From contig NC_081544.1 of NCBI RefSeq assembly GCF_901000735.1, forward strand, positions 25,221,049 through 25,285,048: 64,000 nucleotides of DNA, written 5' to 3'. The translations under genes and the position numbers were made by a program. Positions 1-10,800 of this stretch are shown piece after piece (the first letter of the stretch is position 1; each line of letters starts with the position of its first letter). The notes beneath the pieces were generated by a model. The model searched no databases. It saw nothing but the letters and a program-made list of their open reading frames with translations, and was not told where the DNA came from. The stretch comes from Corylus avellana (Eukaryota > Streptophyta > Magnoliopsida > Fagales > Betulaceae).

Positions 1-385
1 GTAGTTTCTGGTTTGATTGTCTTCATTCAACTGTGGTGCACGGAAAAAAAAGGACCAGTTTTTGTGACCATGTTTAATCCTCTTTCAACAATATTAGTAG
101 CAATTCTGGCATACTTTGTCCTTGGCGAAAAACTGTACATGGGCAGGTAATTTTTCATCGTTCTATCCATATATATGCCATACATAGTAGAAGCATAAGA
201 TGGAAGCACATAAACAAAAGGAAAGGCCGAAAGAAGAACAAGATAGAAGTAGCCATGTGTATATTCTAGGAGAAATGTTATTTGTCCTTTCTCTCATACA
301 ATTTTTTTTTAAAAAAAAAAAAATTAGCTATTGAATTTGTAGGATTACATTTTCACCCATATAGGCTCTACAGACTCAACAATTG

Positions 386-423
<38 letters not shown>

Positions 424-671
424 GGTTGTTTGAGGAGAAGGACGTTTAGACTTTCTCATATTCTAAACTTGATATTGACTTGTTCAGCATACTAGGGGCA
501 GTAATCGTCATCATTGGCCTATATATGCTGCTGTGGGGTAAAGATGGAGACCAACAAGTTCACAACGATTCGCAAGAGCAAACTTATTCCCCTTACAACG
601 AGCAAAAGGATAACAACAACACGCTCATGATTACTTCAGCTCACAAGGAAGAATCAAAGTGCGAACCTTAA
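1..671 (+). CDS. WAT1-related (EamA-like / nodulin MtN21) transporter, 3' part
   Basis: Last two exons of a multi-membrane transporter of the plant drug/metabolite exporter (UMAMIT/WAT1) family; the 5' part lies outside the window. Exon A is 1-146, in frame from base 1, and encodes a C-terminal EamA segment (VSGLIVFIQLWCTEKKGP, then VTMFNPLSTILVAILAYFVLGEKLYMG). The intron is 147-487 (GT-AG) and contains long A and T runs. Exon B is 488-671; the split codon AG|C gives Ser, followed by ILGAVIVIIGLYMLLWGK, the family's last membrane helix and its WGK end, and then a hydrophilic tail with stop TAA at 669-671. The family moves amino acids, auxin or other small solutes across the plasma membrane or tonoplast; the substrate cannot be read here. 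The gene converges on the bHLH gene to its right. Confidence 0.88.
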
Positions 672-1543
672 AAGATTCAACCATTACTCTGATAAGCATA
701 GAGATTACGATGTCATCATGATGCAACACCGATTAAAACAAGAGAGAAACAAAAAACCCCAATTGAAGGACACAGAAAGTACTCAAGGGAGGAATTCCAA
801 AAGGATATCGTATAAACCTTTGCTTCACAGACCACTCGTGAGTTTATTCAGCAAACTAAGCAAGCAAATCAGATTAAGGTGACAATTGAATATCTTTATT
901 TAACCTTTACTCAAATCCCAATAAATCACAGAATCTTAAAATTTGTCTACATCCAACTTTTTTCTTTATGATTAAGTCTAAGTTGATCTACATCCACATA
1001 TATACATGGTTCAAAGATTGTGTGGAGTTATATATCATGCTAAGATATGGGATGCAAGCAAAATGATATTTCCTCCGTTGTACGGACAACACTATCAACT
1101 GTGGAAAGAATTTGATTGATTCCATGAGTCAGTTGGGTAAATTGAGCTCCCCTAGAAGAGTAATTGGCCCAGAAAACTCAACCGTATCATCCATTAATTG
1201 TAATTAAGCTAGTCTTTGCTGTTATAGGCGCTCCGATTCATAGTTTCAAAGACTTTCTATCATTGGCAAGAAAATAGAATTTGCAAATATACCACTGAAA
1301 TGTTTCTGGGAGAAAGACAATTGTTTGATATGCACTTGAATCATAGAGACTGTTGACTCAAATGATTGAATTAGAAGATGACGGCCAGCAAACAACACAC
1401 TTCGCCAATGCTGCACGTATTTGCTAATAGTTGAATTTCAAAATCAGACCTACTGAAAGAGCAGCTATATATACATGTCGGCAAGGCAACAAAAATGCTG
1501 AATGACAGAAAATCAAGCATTCAAAAAAAAAAAAAAAAAAGAA
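672..1543. other. Convergent intergenic region
   Basis: AT-rich DNA between the 3' ends of the WAT1-like gene (+) and the bHLH gene (-). It presumably holds both 3' UTRs. An A-run of about 18 lies at 1523-1540, directly beside the bHLH stop codon. I see no further coding sequence. Confidence 0.5.
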
Positions 1544-4500
1544 CTACGCAGCAGGGGGCCTGAGCTCATGATCATGAGATGTATCACGGGCACCTGGAGG
1601 CAAGTACTGCCACATTGGGACTAAACCATAGCTAGGAAAAACTGCCATCTTGTTTGGCCCAGCATGATATGCGCCTGGATGCCCTGGCATAAACCCAGCA
1701 TGACTAGGAATGCCCATAGATTTCACTTGCTGCTCCATCCTTTCCTTATCCGTCTTCAGTGTGAGTTTCTCTTCACGAAGTTCATTCTTCTCTGCCTGTT
1801 AAACCGGAAAAGAATTTTAAAACTGGCACTACTAAGCAATTTCATACGAAAGGAAGAGTTTAAACAATTCAACACTTTAAACATACACTCTAACATGCAA
1901 CAGAAAAAATAGATTCCCACATAATTCGATCAACTTATTATGGAAAAACTATGAACATTGAATTTCAGATCCTCTTAAATTTGCCTCTATCATACAGCTC
2001 GTCCAAACGTTCCTTTGCTTCAAAAGGCGTACAGTAATTATGTCAGCATGAATTAGACAATTTTGAACTATCCGTTTTCGATTTCCAATATGTGTGCAAT
2101 TCCAAAATTATCCTATCCCCATCATTTTCTCGAAGATAAGCCATCAGCAACAGCAGTTATTGAATATATATATACACACACGTGTGTGCATGTGTGTATG
2201 TTTGATAGTAGCAATAGGAGTAAGTTTATCATTGGCAACAGCAATACAAACTGACCGAGTTAAGTAACTAATGCAATACAAATGCTGAGATACCAAATTT
2301 GATAAAAGAGTTTCTGAACAACTTATTTTAGGGTTTAAGAAGAGCTAGGATTAGGTTTTATGAGGTTAAAGATGGGTAAAAGTTGGGCATAAGGTTTCTA
2401 ACAGGGCAAGGCATAGGGCAGGGTTTGGATGTCAAACTACCAGGAAACTCTAGTTTTGAACTGCTGTTCTGGATGCTATCAACAGTACCCGAGAACTTTA
2501 ACATTGAATACTTAGTTAATTTAGAAACTATTTGATGAATTAGTGGTATAGGGTTTTCGAGATTTCGATTTGAGAGACAAGAATCAAAGCAAAAACAGGT
2601 CTGATAATTTAAGAAAAATTACTGAAAAATGAAAAAAATAAATAAATAAAAGGAAAAAGAAGAAAATATTCCAAAGCCTCACACATAGAGAGATCCTAAA
2701 TATCGCACTTAAAGCTTCCTCGGCATCACACAAACATTAAGAGCATAATTGCTGCAAGTCTTAAAACTTCTCTATCCAATTGAAAGCATTACAATTATAT
2801 TTATAGAAAACTAAACCTAACTCTAATAGCGCTTGAACTCCTAGTAAGACTTTGACTCTGGATTTTGACTACTAAGCCCAAACCAAATCACTAATAAAAT
2901 CCCAAAAACAAAAATATAAATATAGAACACACAATATAAGATCTAATGGACCAAAAGTACAATCGATGTCCAAAACTATGAATAGATAGAAATACTCTCG
3001 ACTCCTAAAATTAAATAAAACTAAATTAATATAGAAATGCCTGATCAGCAATTCATTAATAGTTAGTTCACAGTGTACACTGAGGCATATCTCCACAGAT
3101 GCCTTGGCCCTATTGGGAATTGATGGACACAAAAATCAGATGCTAAAGCCAGTATCTAAGTAGATACAACGCAAAACAAAAGTCAGAACAGCAATATTAG
3201 CTATCAAAAGAATATGAACAATAGGGTTTGCTAGACATTTCCCACAATAAAATCATGGCTCTTAGTAAGTGTACACTTACTATAGAAATGCCAGATCAGC
3301 AATTCATTAATAGTTAGTTCACAGTGTACACTGAGGCATATCTCCACAGATGCCTTGGCCCTATTGGGAATTGATGGACACAAAAATCAGATGCTAAAGC
3401 CAGCATCTAGGTAGATACAACGCAAAACGAAAGTCAGAACAGCAATATTAGCTATCAAAAGAATATGAACAACAGGGTTTGCTAGACATTTCCCACAATA
3501 AAATCATGGTTCTTAGTAAGTGGAATCTTTGGAAAGGGAGCTCATATTGGTAAAAGGTAAACGTAGCAAAAGATGAATCATTAACTCAGTCACTAAAGCC
3601 CTCAAGTATAAGAGGGACATGATAATCAACAATTAACACAAACAACAAAGGGCACAAATACAACTTGATAATTGATAGGCAATGATATGAGTCACCAATT
3701 TAGGATCGGAAAAAAAATACCATTCCACCATTTTTCAGTGAAAAAAAAAATGACATTTTCAACAACGACATAAAATTATAGTATCTATAGTCAACTCTTT
3801 TCCTTCAAACCTCGCACTCTCCCTTCTGGTATCCATAGTAGCTAAAGTTAATTCTTCTCTAAAAAGGAACAAAGCATCTTACAGTAAATCCATGTCATCT
3901 AAAATCTATAATAGCTTATACTCCCGGAGTATAGTTCAGGTACAGACTTGTGACCATAACGTTTCTTTGATGTAAAGCATATGGCAACTGACAACTTCTT
4001 CCCACATTCGATGCATGTATAAAAAAGCACTTAATAATACATTGTAAATATATCCTTGAAAGAATCATTTCTATACATATAATCATCAGCCCAAAAGTAC
4101 CTGAATAAACTAAGCAATGTCCTCACCAAACAAACATATAAAAGTTAAAAAACATGTGCAACAAACTTAGGAACATGGGATCAGGAAAAAGCACGGCAGT
4201 TAACATCAAACAAGAGTTCTCTCAAATCAAGTAAAACGGTATCATGGGCATGTGCAAAGCACAAGCTGTCAAAAGGAATGTTAACCTTTATTAAGAAGTA
4301 AAATGCTTTGGACGACTAACCTTTAGACTTTTTACTTCTTCTAGTAGTTTTTCATTTGTTTCTTTAAGCTCTTGAGATTCAGATTTTAGTTGGTTCAGTA
4401 ATCTGATGGTATCATCAAGTATAGCGTGCTTGTCAATTTTGACAGGTCTCCCGGGATCCAAAGTAGAATTCAAGTCTAGAAACCTGCATGAGTCAAAAAG

Positions 4501-7062
4501 AAGACCTGCCTTTTATTATAACCTCATTGAGAGAGAGGGGGGGAGAGAGATAGAGAGAACAAAAGAATAAAAGTAAAAAACTAGTCAAATGATCATTATT
4601 CTTGGGAAAATAAGCTGCAAAAATCTCATGACTTCTTTTTTGATAAGTAAAATTATTAAATTTGTACAAAAAAATCTTATGACTTCTACAAATTGGCAGA
4701 ATTTTTATTCAAAGCACTGCAAACATCAAATATCTTTTCAGGTCTATGGAACCAATAGAATTTAGGCAGCTGAGAAGTTCGAGGACTTTAAAACCCTTTA
4801 GAATAAAAATTGCACATTCTGATACAGAAGATCATTCAAATGAAAAATGTACTTTGACTATAAATGGAAATTGCTTAAAAGTCGACTAGAAAACCTGGAA
4901 TTCTTTTATGAATGAACCCCCCCAAAAAAAAGGGAAGGAAAAACAATGTATATATTAAATGCTGAAATTCAAGAGCAAACAAAAACCATGAAAAAACACA
5001 GAATCTGATGAAACAAGTTGCATGCCTGTCATTCAATTTCTCCCTTCGCAATCTCTCACGACAAGCTTTAGATATGGGCCTGCTGCATGAATCGGTGCGC
5101 CCCCTAAAAGTATTCAATGTAAAAGAATTATCATGGACATGCAAGAGCACAGCAGATCAAGCTATCAAAGCAACATACAGAAATTCAAAAAAAAAAAAAA
5201 ATCTAAGTAGAAATTGGGGAGGGTGTCAGATACATTGCATGAAACTGAACATTCGGGCATTTAAAAAAATAAAAAATAAAAAACTGAACATTTGGGTGGG
5301 AAAAATTACACTTCATAGGCAATTTCCCACTGCCACTCTGTGCCTAGGAAAATTCATCAGAAAATGAATCATAAACCAAGATTAGCAGTGACAAATGCCA
5401 AGGGGCGCCAAAATGCAGAAGCTACCGCTAGTGATTCTACTCTATAACATCAGATAGAAGCTCAAGAAGCAATACCAAAACCTAGTTCACTCGCTGAGTT
5501 TTTTTGTATCTATGGCTGAATGGTTAAAGCGCCCAACCTATAACCTTAATTAAGGATCAGATCCAAAAGTTAGAAAAGGAACCTAGATTTCAGAAAACAG
5601 GGCATGGATTCTATAACATTCAAGAAATTTCAAAGGAGTTTACACTTAGCAAGCTGAAATATGGCCAGGCCAAGCCCTTCATTATTAGTAAGATGGGGAG
5701 GAGAGCTAGGCCTAGAGAGAAAAGTATGGCAAACAAATGCTTCCTAGGAAGCAACCTCCCCAAAGAACCTAACTGAGAACCTGGTAAAATGTAGGTCAGG
5801 AATGTTGAAGTCATATTTCAATTCTTTCCCTCAAGTCTATAGAGAATAAAATTCCCCGAACATCTACTACTATATGATTTGTTCGTCTAATCATCTTCAA
5901 AATGGAATGTACAGGATTTTTAGCACATGCGACCATCAAACCAGAGACAAAAGCAGGCCTGGAAAAAACAGAACATCCCGTAAACCTTTCGTTTGCTGCT
6001 TTCAAGCTGCCCCTTTTTGTTGAATGGCTAGTTCAAATGCAACTAAGGGAGAAATGCTGAAGTATATAGCATTTAAGCTGACTTTGATTGACTGCAAAAG
6101 GTACCCATGGACCACGAACATAATGTATTCTTTCCACACTTCTGGTCCTTGTCTCCCCTTGACACAGCCTCTTTGATTCTGATTGTGGGGCATTCAATGC
6201 ACTTGATGTAGACCAGAAAGAAGAGGCTATTGCTTATACTTGATTTGCTTGCTTAGTTCTTCACTTCTAGCACCTCTCATCTTGAATTTTGTTGCATCCT
6301 TCTTTTATTTTTTGATAATCTTCCGCTTTCATCCCTAGTAGTTGCTCTCTTCCTTAATTCTATCCTCTTCTAAGCCTCATTTGGCGCTATATACCTTCTT
6401 TGGTTCCCCTACCAATTCTACTACTGGATGAACGTAACAAATTGAAAAGTAAACTCCATTAGGTAAAGGAATATAATATAAGAAACTGTGAAGCTCCCTA
6501 TTATCCACTAAGGTTTAATGACAAGACCGCTCGTTTATAGAATATCATACGACGGTAGGAGACAAACGAACAAGTACACAAAACTTTAATTTGTACAGTA
6601 TTATGCCTTATAGTTCATCCTATGTATGTGATTCAAAGGCAAACAATACAAATTGAAGCCAGGAAAATAGGAGCTAAAACAATGCAATTTGTGTACGTAA
6701 AAACCATATCAAGCAATACCTCTTCCGCGAGCACTCTCTTTCGGCGCCGTCTCTATCTCGCCCAGACGATAAAGCAATTTCAGCGCTACCACTGCAACCA
6801 TATATAATAAAATAAACTGTAAATTCTTAGGTGAAACAATCTCAGATCTCTTTCTTACCGTCTAAATCCTAAAATGAAACTAAAATTATTCCATTTAGTA
6901 ATGCAATATGGAATTGATGGAGAAAAAAATAGCCCTAAGGAAGAGAGAAAGGGAATTGGATTACCTTTGATTAGGCAAAAAGAATTCCGGGGAAGGGTTG
7001 TCGTCGATGAAGCTGTAATCGAGAAAATCCCAGCAGCTACTGTCCTCTAACGACGGATCCAT
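1544..7062 (-). CDS. Group IVc bHLH transcription factor (ILR3/bHLH34/104/115-like)
   Basis: Five exons on the minus strand: 7062-6965, 6791-6720, 5103-5026, 4483-4321 and 1795-1544. They total 663 nt and encode 220 aa. All phases join cleanly. The start is MDPSLEDSSCWDFLDYSF. The basic region and helix 1 are at about residues 68-88 (SKACRERLRREKLNDRF, with the E and R residues that contact the E-box), the loop is DPGRPVK, and helix 2 is about 100-115 (DKHAILDDTIRLLNQL). A leucine-zipper coiled coil follows to about 160. The C-terminus (KMAVFPSYGLVPMWQYLPPG, then HDHELRPPAA) is the signature of group IVc. Members of this group control iron-deficiency responses upstream of group Ib bHLHs in the nucleus. 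Intron 3 (5025-4484) begins with GC rather than GT. The N-terminal region before the bHLH is short, about 67 aa. Which paralogue it is remains open. Confidence 0.93.
3031..3271. repeat. Intronic tandem duplication, copy 1
   Basis: A 241-bp segment inside intron 4 of the bHLH gene. It is repeated directly at 3282-3522 with about six substitutions and a 10-bp spacer. The low divergence points to a fairly recent local duplication. Confidence 0.9.
3282..3522. repeat. Intronic tandem duplication, copy 2
   Basis: Second copy of the 241-bp unit at 3031-3271. Differences seen by eye include CTGATC/CAGATC, GTATCTAAG/GCATCTAGG, ACAAAA/ACGAAA, CAATAGG/CAACAGG and GGCTCTT/GGTTCTT. Confidence 0.9.
5506..5537 (+). 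pseudogene. Partial plastid tRNA-Ile(CAU)-like sequence
   Basis: The stretch containing TATGGCTGAATGGTTAAAGC followed by GCCCAAC matches the 5' half (acceptor strand, D arm, start of the anticodon arm) of chloroplast trnI-CAU as I remember it. C-to-T changes are present in the acceptor strand (GTATCT for GCATCC). Similarity ends at the anticodon arm; the variable and T arms are missing, so it cannot be a working tRNA. It lies in intron 2 of the bHLH gene and is probably a scrap of transferred plastid DNA. Confidence 0.55.
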
Positions 7063-7800
7063 TTTGTTTGGGAATTGGAATTCGAAATTGATGAGAACTA
7101 AATTCTGTTAATGGCGATTTGAAAAGTATTAGGACGGAAATTCTGCGGAGAAAGAGAGAAGGGAATTTGCGGGGATGGAAATAAAAGAACGCCCCAATAA
7201 AGTTGCACCACGTGGATGGAATCTATCGGGATAGAGCCTTGATGGTAGTCGCCGCGGCGTCTTTATTTGACAGATTTCATATCCACCGCACGTGGCACAA
7301 CTGATTGAGTCTAAACTGCTTTAATCAGGCCCACTCGGCCCAGGAACAAGCCCACTCACTCTGCTTAAGAATCCTTGGTGATATGATCTTTTCTTCTCTT
7401 TTTAAAGTGGAATTAGATATGATTCTACTAGTCTTGAAAAAGTACTTAAGAATCTTTTACCCATTTTGCTTAAAGAAAAAAGAAAATAAATATAGTGACA
7501 TTGCTAAAATATCTTCCTAGGGTTCTTTCTGTATAAAACTACCAACTGTTTTTTTTTTTTTTGGATGGAGTAATAAACAAAGAAGAGGATGATGACAAAA
7601 AATAAAAGAAAATATGAAATTGATTTATTTAACTTCCATTATATGAAAAATGAAATTTTATTGAACTGGCACTCAGAGTTATTCTATAGTTGCATTTCTG
7701 TATATTTTGGTGTAGAAAAATCAGAGCATTTTAAGATTTGGTGAGAAAGAAACAGCCGAGTACATGGGTTTTGAAGCTTGATGAAGAAGCAATCAAAAAA
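7063..7800 (-). promoter_or_regulatory. bHLH gene upstream region with two G-boxes
   Basis: Region between the bHLH start codon (7062) and the ETFB stop (7801). It holds two CACGTG G-boxes, at 7209-7214 and 7289-7294, about 150 and 230 bp upstream of the ATG. Both are potential bHLH or bZIP binding sites. The part nearer 7800 is AT-rich and presumably includes the ETFB 3' UTR. No coding sequence seen. Confidence 0.5.
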
Positions 7801-10800
7801 TCAAATGACATGAGCTTCATTCTTGAGCTTGTCAAGAAGGTCGTCCACCGAAGAGACTACAACCCCTGCTTTTCTCTTGGGAGGTTCCGTGACTTGAACA
7901 ACCTCTAAATCGGATTTTATTTCCACGTTTAACTCCTGTGGAGTGAATTTCTTTATGGCCTTCGACTTTGCTTTCATTATGTTGGGGAGTGTTGCATACC
8001 TCGGCTGATTCAACCTCAAATCAGTTCTGCATGAGGAGAACAAATAAATTTCTCATTTTACATGTGCATGCACATAAGAAACATCAAAATGGCAGAGAGT
8101 AAGAAACCAGCAAAAGAAGTCAATATTTTCCGCATATGACAAAGATAGCACCTTGAACAGTCATCCCAAAATGAATGCACTTGAATGATGATTTCGGCAA
8201 TCCACACACACTTGATAACTATTATGATAATGATAATCATGAGAACTGCATGATGATGATGATGATGACAGTCATTGGTATGATCATCACTTTCATAATA
8301 ATAATAATGTGAATAATGCGAATAATGATGAGGCAACTGCAGAGGTCAAGACAAACACGTAAGCCACTTTCCACAAGGCCCGCTACACAGGTTGTTGTAT
8401 CCCAGAAAGCAGCTATCCAATACAAGCCTATTGTATTTTGGGAAGATCTAGAAAAGTAACGGAATCGGCCTTCAATACACTTAACTATAAAAGATACTTG
8501 ATCTAGAAGATACTCAGGCAAATACAAGTCTCTACTTGAAATAAAATTCAAGTAGTTACAAGAATATGAGCACCTTAACATATACATTGCTGCTTCTTTC
8601 TGCTGTAGTTATTCTTGAATGTATCTCAATAAGGCTACTAAATTTTTTGAGCAGAAGCTATTACAAAGTACACACATATTCTTCACACTTAGATCACCCA
8701 CAATAGCTTTCCTAATCTATACGGAATTCCCTAAATTTAGATAAACACAAACCCCACCCCCCAACCCACTCCATTGGGTTCCATAGAGATTCCTTAAACC
8801 ACCACCACCCAATGTTTCGATTGGCACTGTTGCTCACCTGATGTGTTCTTTATTCATAAAAAAAAAAAAAAAAAGAATTTAAAAAAAGGCATTCTCTCTC
8901 CCATCTTATTCACAAAAATCTTTTCTCTCTCCCTCTTCCTTTTTCTTTCACAACATTCCTGGCTTGGTTCTCCTCCCCCCACCGACAGTGCCTTCTGGTG
9001 AGCCGTTCTCGATGACACAGAATCAGCTCAATCAACGGCAACAATAGAGTGAGTTTTCCACTCTTCCTGCTCATTTTATTTCCTCTGAATTTCGTCATGT
9101 TGTAGAATGGAGGCAAATCACTAAAATCTGTAATTGTAAAAAAAAACAGACACCATAGTTTTCTTCCAAGCAATCTACACTGGATTACCTGAATTTATCC
9201 TTGGTCAAATAATGTCTTCCCAAAAACTATTTTCCATCACAACGAAGAGAGCATCGAAGAAATAGTTTGGGAAAAAAAAAATTTAATTGCACAGCTTAGG
9301 GTGAGCTCTAATATATGTTGGGGAAACTTCAGACCGAAACTCAAATGATTTCGATTCCATGTAGCAAAAACCCAAGTATCCCATGACTCCACTCGTGAAC
9401 ACGGCTCCTTAGATTATATAAAAATATATGATCATTGTTAGTCAATATGTGTATATTTTAGTTAAACATAATTTTTAAGTTATGTTTTTAGTTGTTTTAC
9501 ATTAATATTTTTATGTTGTGAATAAAAGTTGATATATATAGGTTAATATAATTGAATGAAAATAACTTTTTCCGTACGAGCCAAACACCAGAAAAAGTTT
9601 TCAGCTGAAATCATTCTGAAAAAATGATTTTGGCTAAAAACATTTTCTAACATAAAACATTTTACGCAGAAACAAACGAGGCCTTAGATTATTTTCCCTC
9701 CTTTGGACTAGGATTATAATTAAGCCAACACATAAGCTCTGGATTTTTATACACATATTCTTTCAGCTTTCTCAGGTATTGAAGCAGCTTTGGACTTTGA
9801 GGTTTTACAAATTGATTCTAGCTTCACTTTTAGGTTTTGAAGCTAAGCTAAAATTGTACAATGGCCTCTACCTTGATACTAATGACTGGAGATAGTAGCA
9901 GGTTGGACCTTGTGTGAATCCATTGCATTCATGGTATTTGAATCAGAGGTTCAACACCCAAATTTTGCAGGACAAACACAACCAAAACTGAGTCGCGCAT
10001 TAGGTTGCTCAGTTTGTCTTGGATGGGCTTGGATCTAGATCATGTGAACTGAGCTGCTGAAGTTTGACTTGAGTTTGTGTAGCCTATCTAAGCATATTTT
10101 ATTTCGATTTGGCTGAGCTGGAGCTTGTGACCAAGCTTACTTGTTAGCTTAATTCTACATACCTACATGTGTCTGAACCCAGCATTTCTTACCTATTCCA
10201 ATGAAAATTTGGAGTTCTACTGAATGTTTGTAGTTACTATGCCCTGAAGTGAGCGGGAATTTTTCTGTTATCAAGCAAGATAGTCTTAAGGTTCTCTAAA
10301 CAAATTTCAAATTTGAATTTGCTTGCTTGTTGTGGCTATATTATCATCAATTTGGTTTGTTACACAAAGTATTGCTAAATCTTTATCACGTCATATATAA
10401 TTTTGAAGCTTAATACTTTTTTTCTTTCCTTGTCTCTGTAGTTGCTCATAATTCGCAATTGCACTTTCAGTTCTTAAGCTTCCCTCAATGGTTCTTTAGT
10501 AGACAGCAGATTTCCTCTTCTTTTTTTTTTTTTTTTCTTTTTTTTTTTAAATATTTGTAAGTATAGTTGTGTTTCAGAAGATAACTTTGCTGCTAGAAGG
10601 TCCATCACTGCCTTATCTGAGGTTTGGAAAGTTAAACTTCGTTGAATGATGGTCTTCATTTCATATCCAATCGTTGATTTGTTCAAAGGATAGATTCAAA
10701 AATGAGCAAAGAGCCTTTTACTATGCTCTTATAAGAAGGGGAACAAGGCCACAATGAAACTCCACCCCAAAGCTAGAATGAGATTCCACCACTAAGAGAG

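Noticed and set aside
5500..5560. Functional nuclear tRNA gene
   Set aside because: Only the 5' half matches a tRNA; no T arm or closing acceptor strand follows.
5620..6193. Run of minus-strand reading frames in bHLH intron 2
   Set aside because: No known motifs, biased composition or splice pattern. They lie within a spliced intron of a gene whose exons join cleanly without them.
9560..9690. Tourist-like MITE ending GCCTCGTTTGTTTCTGCG (read inward)
   Set aside because: Only one end is recognisable. I could not find the partner end or a target duplication.
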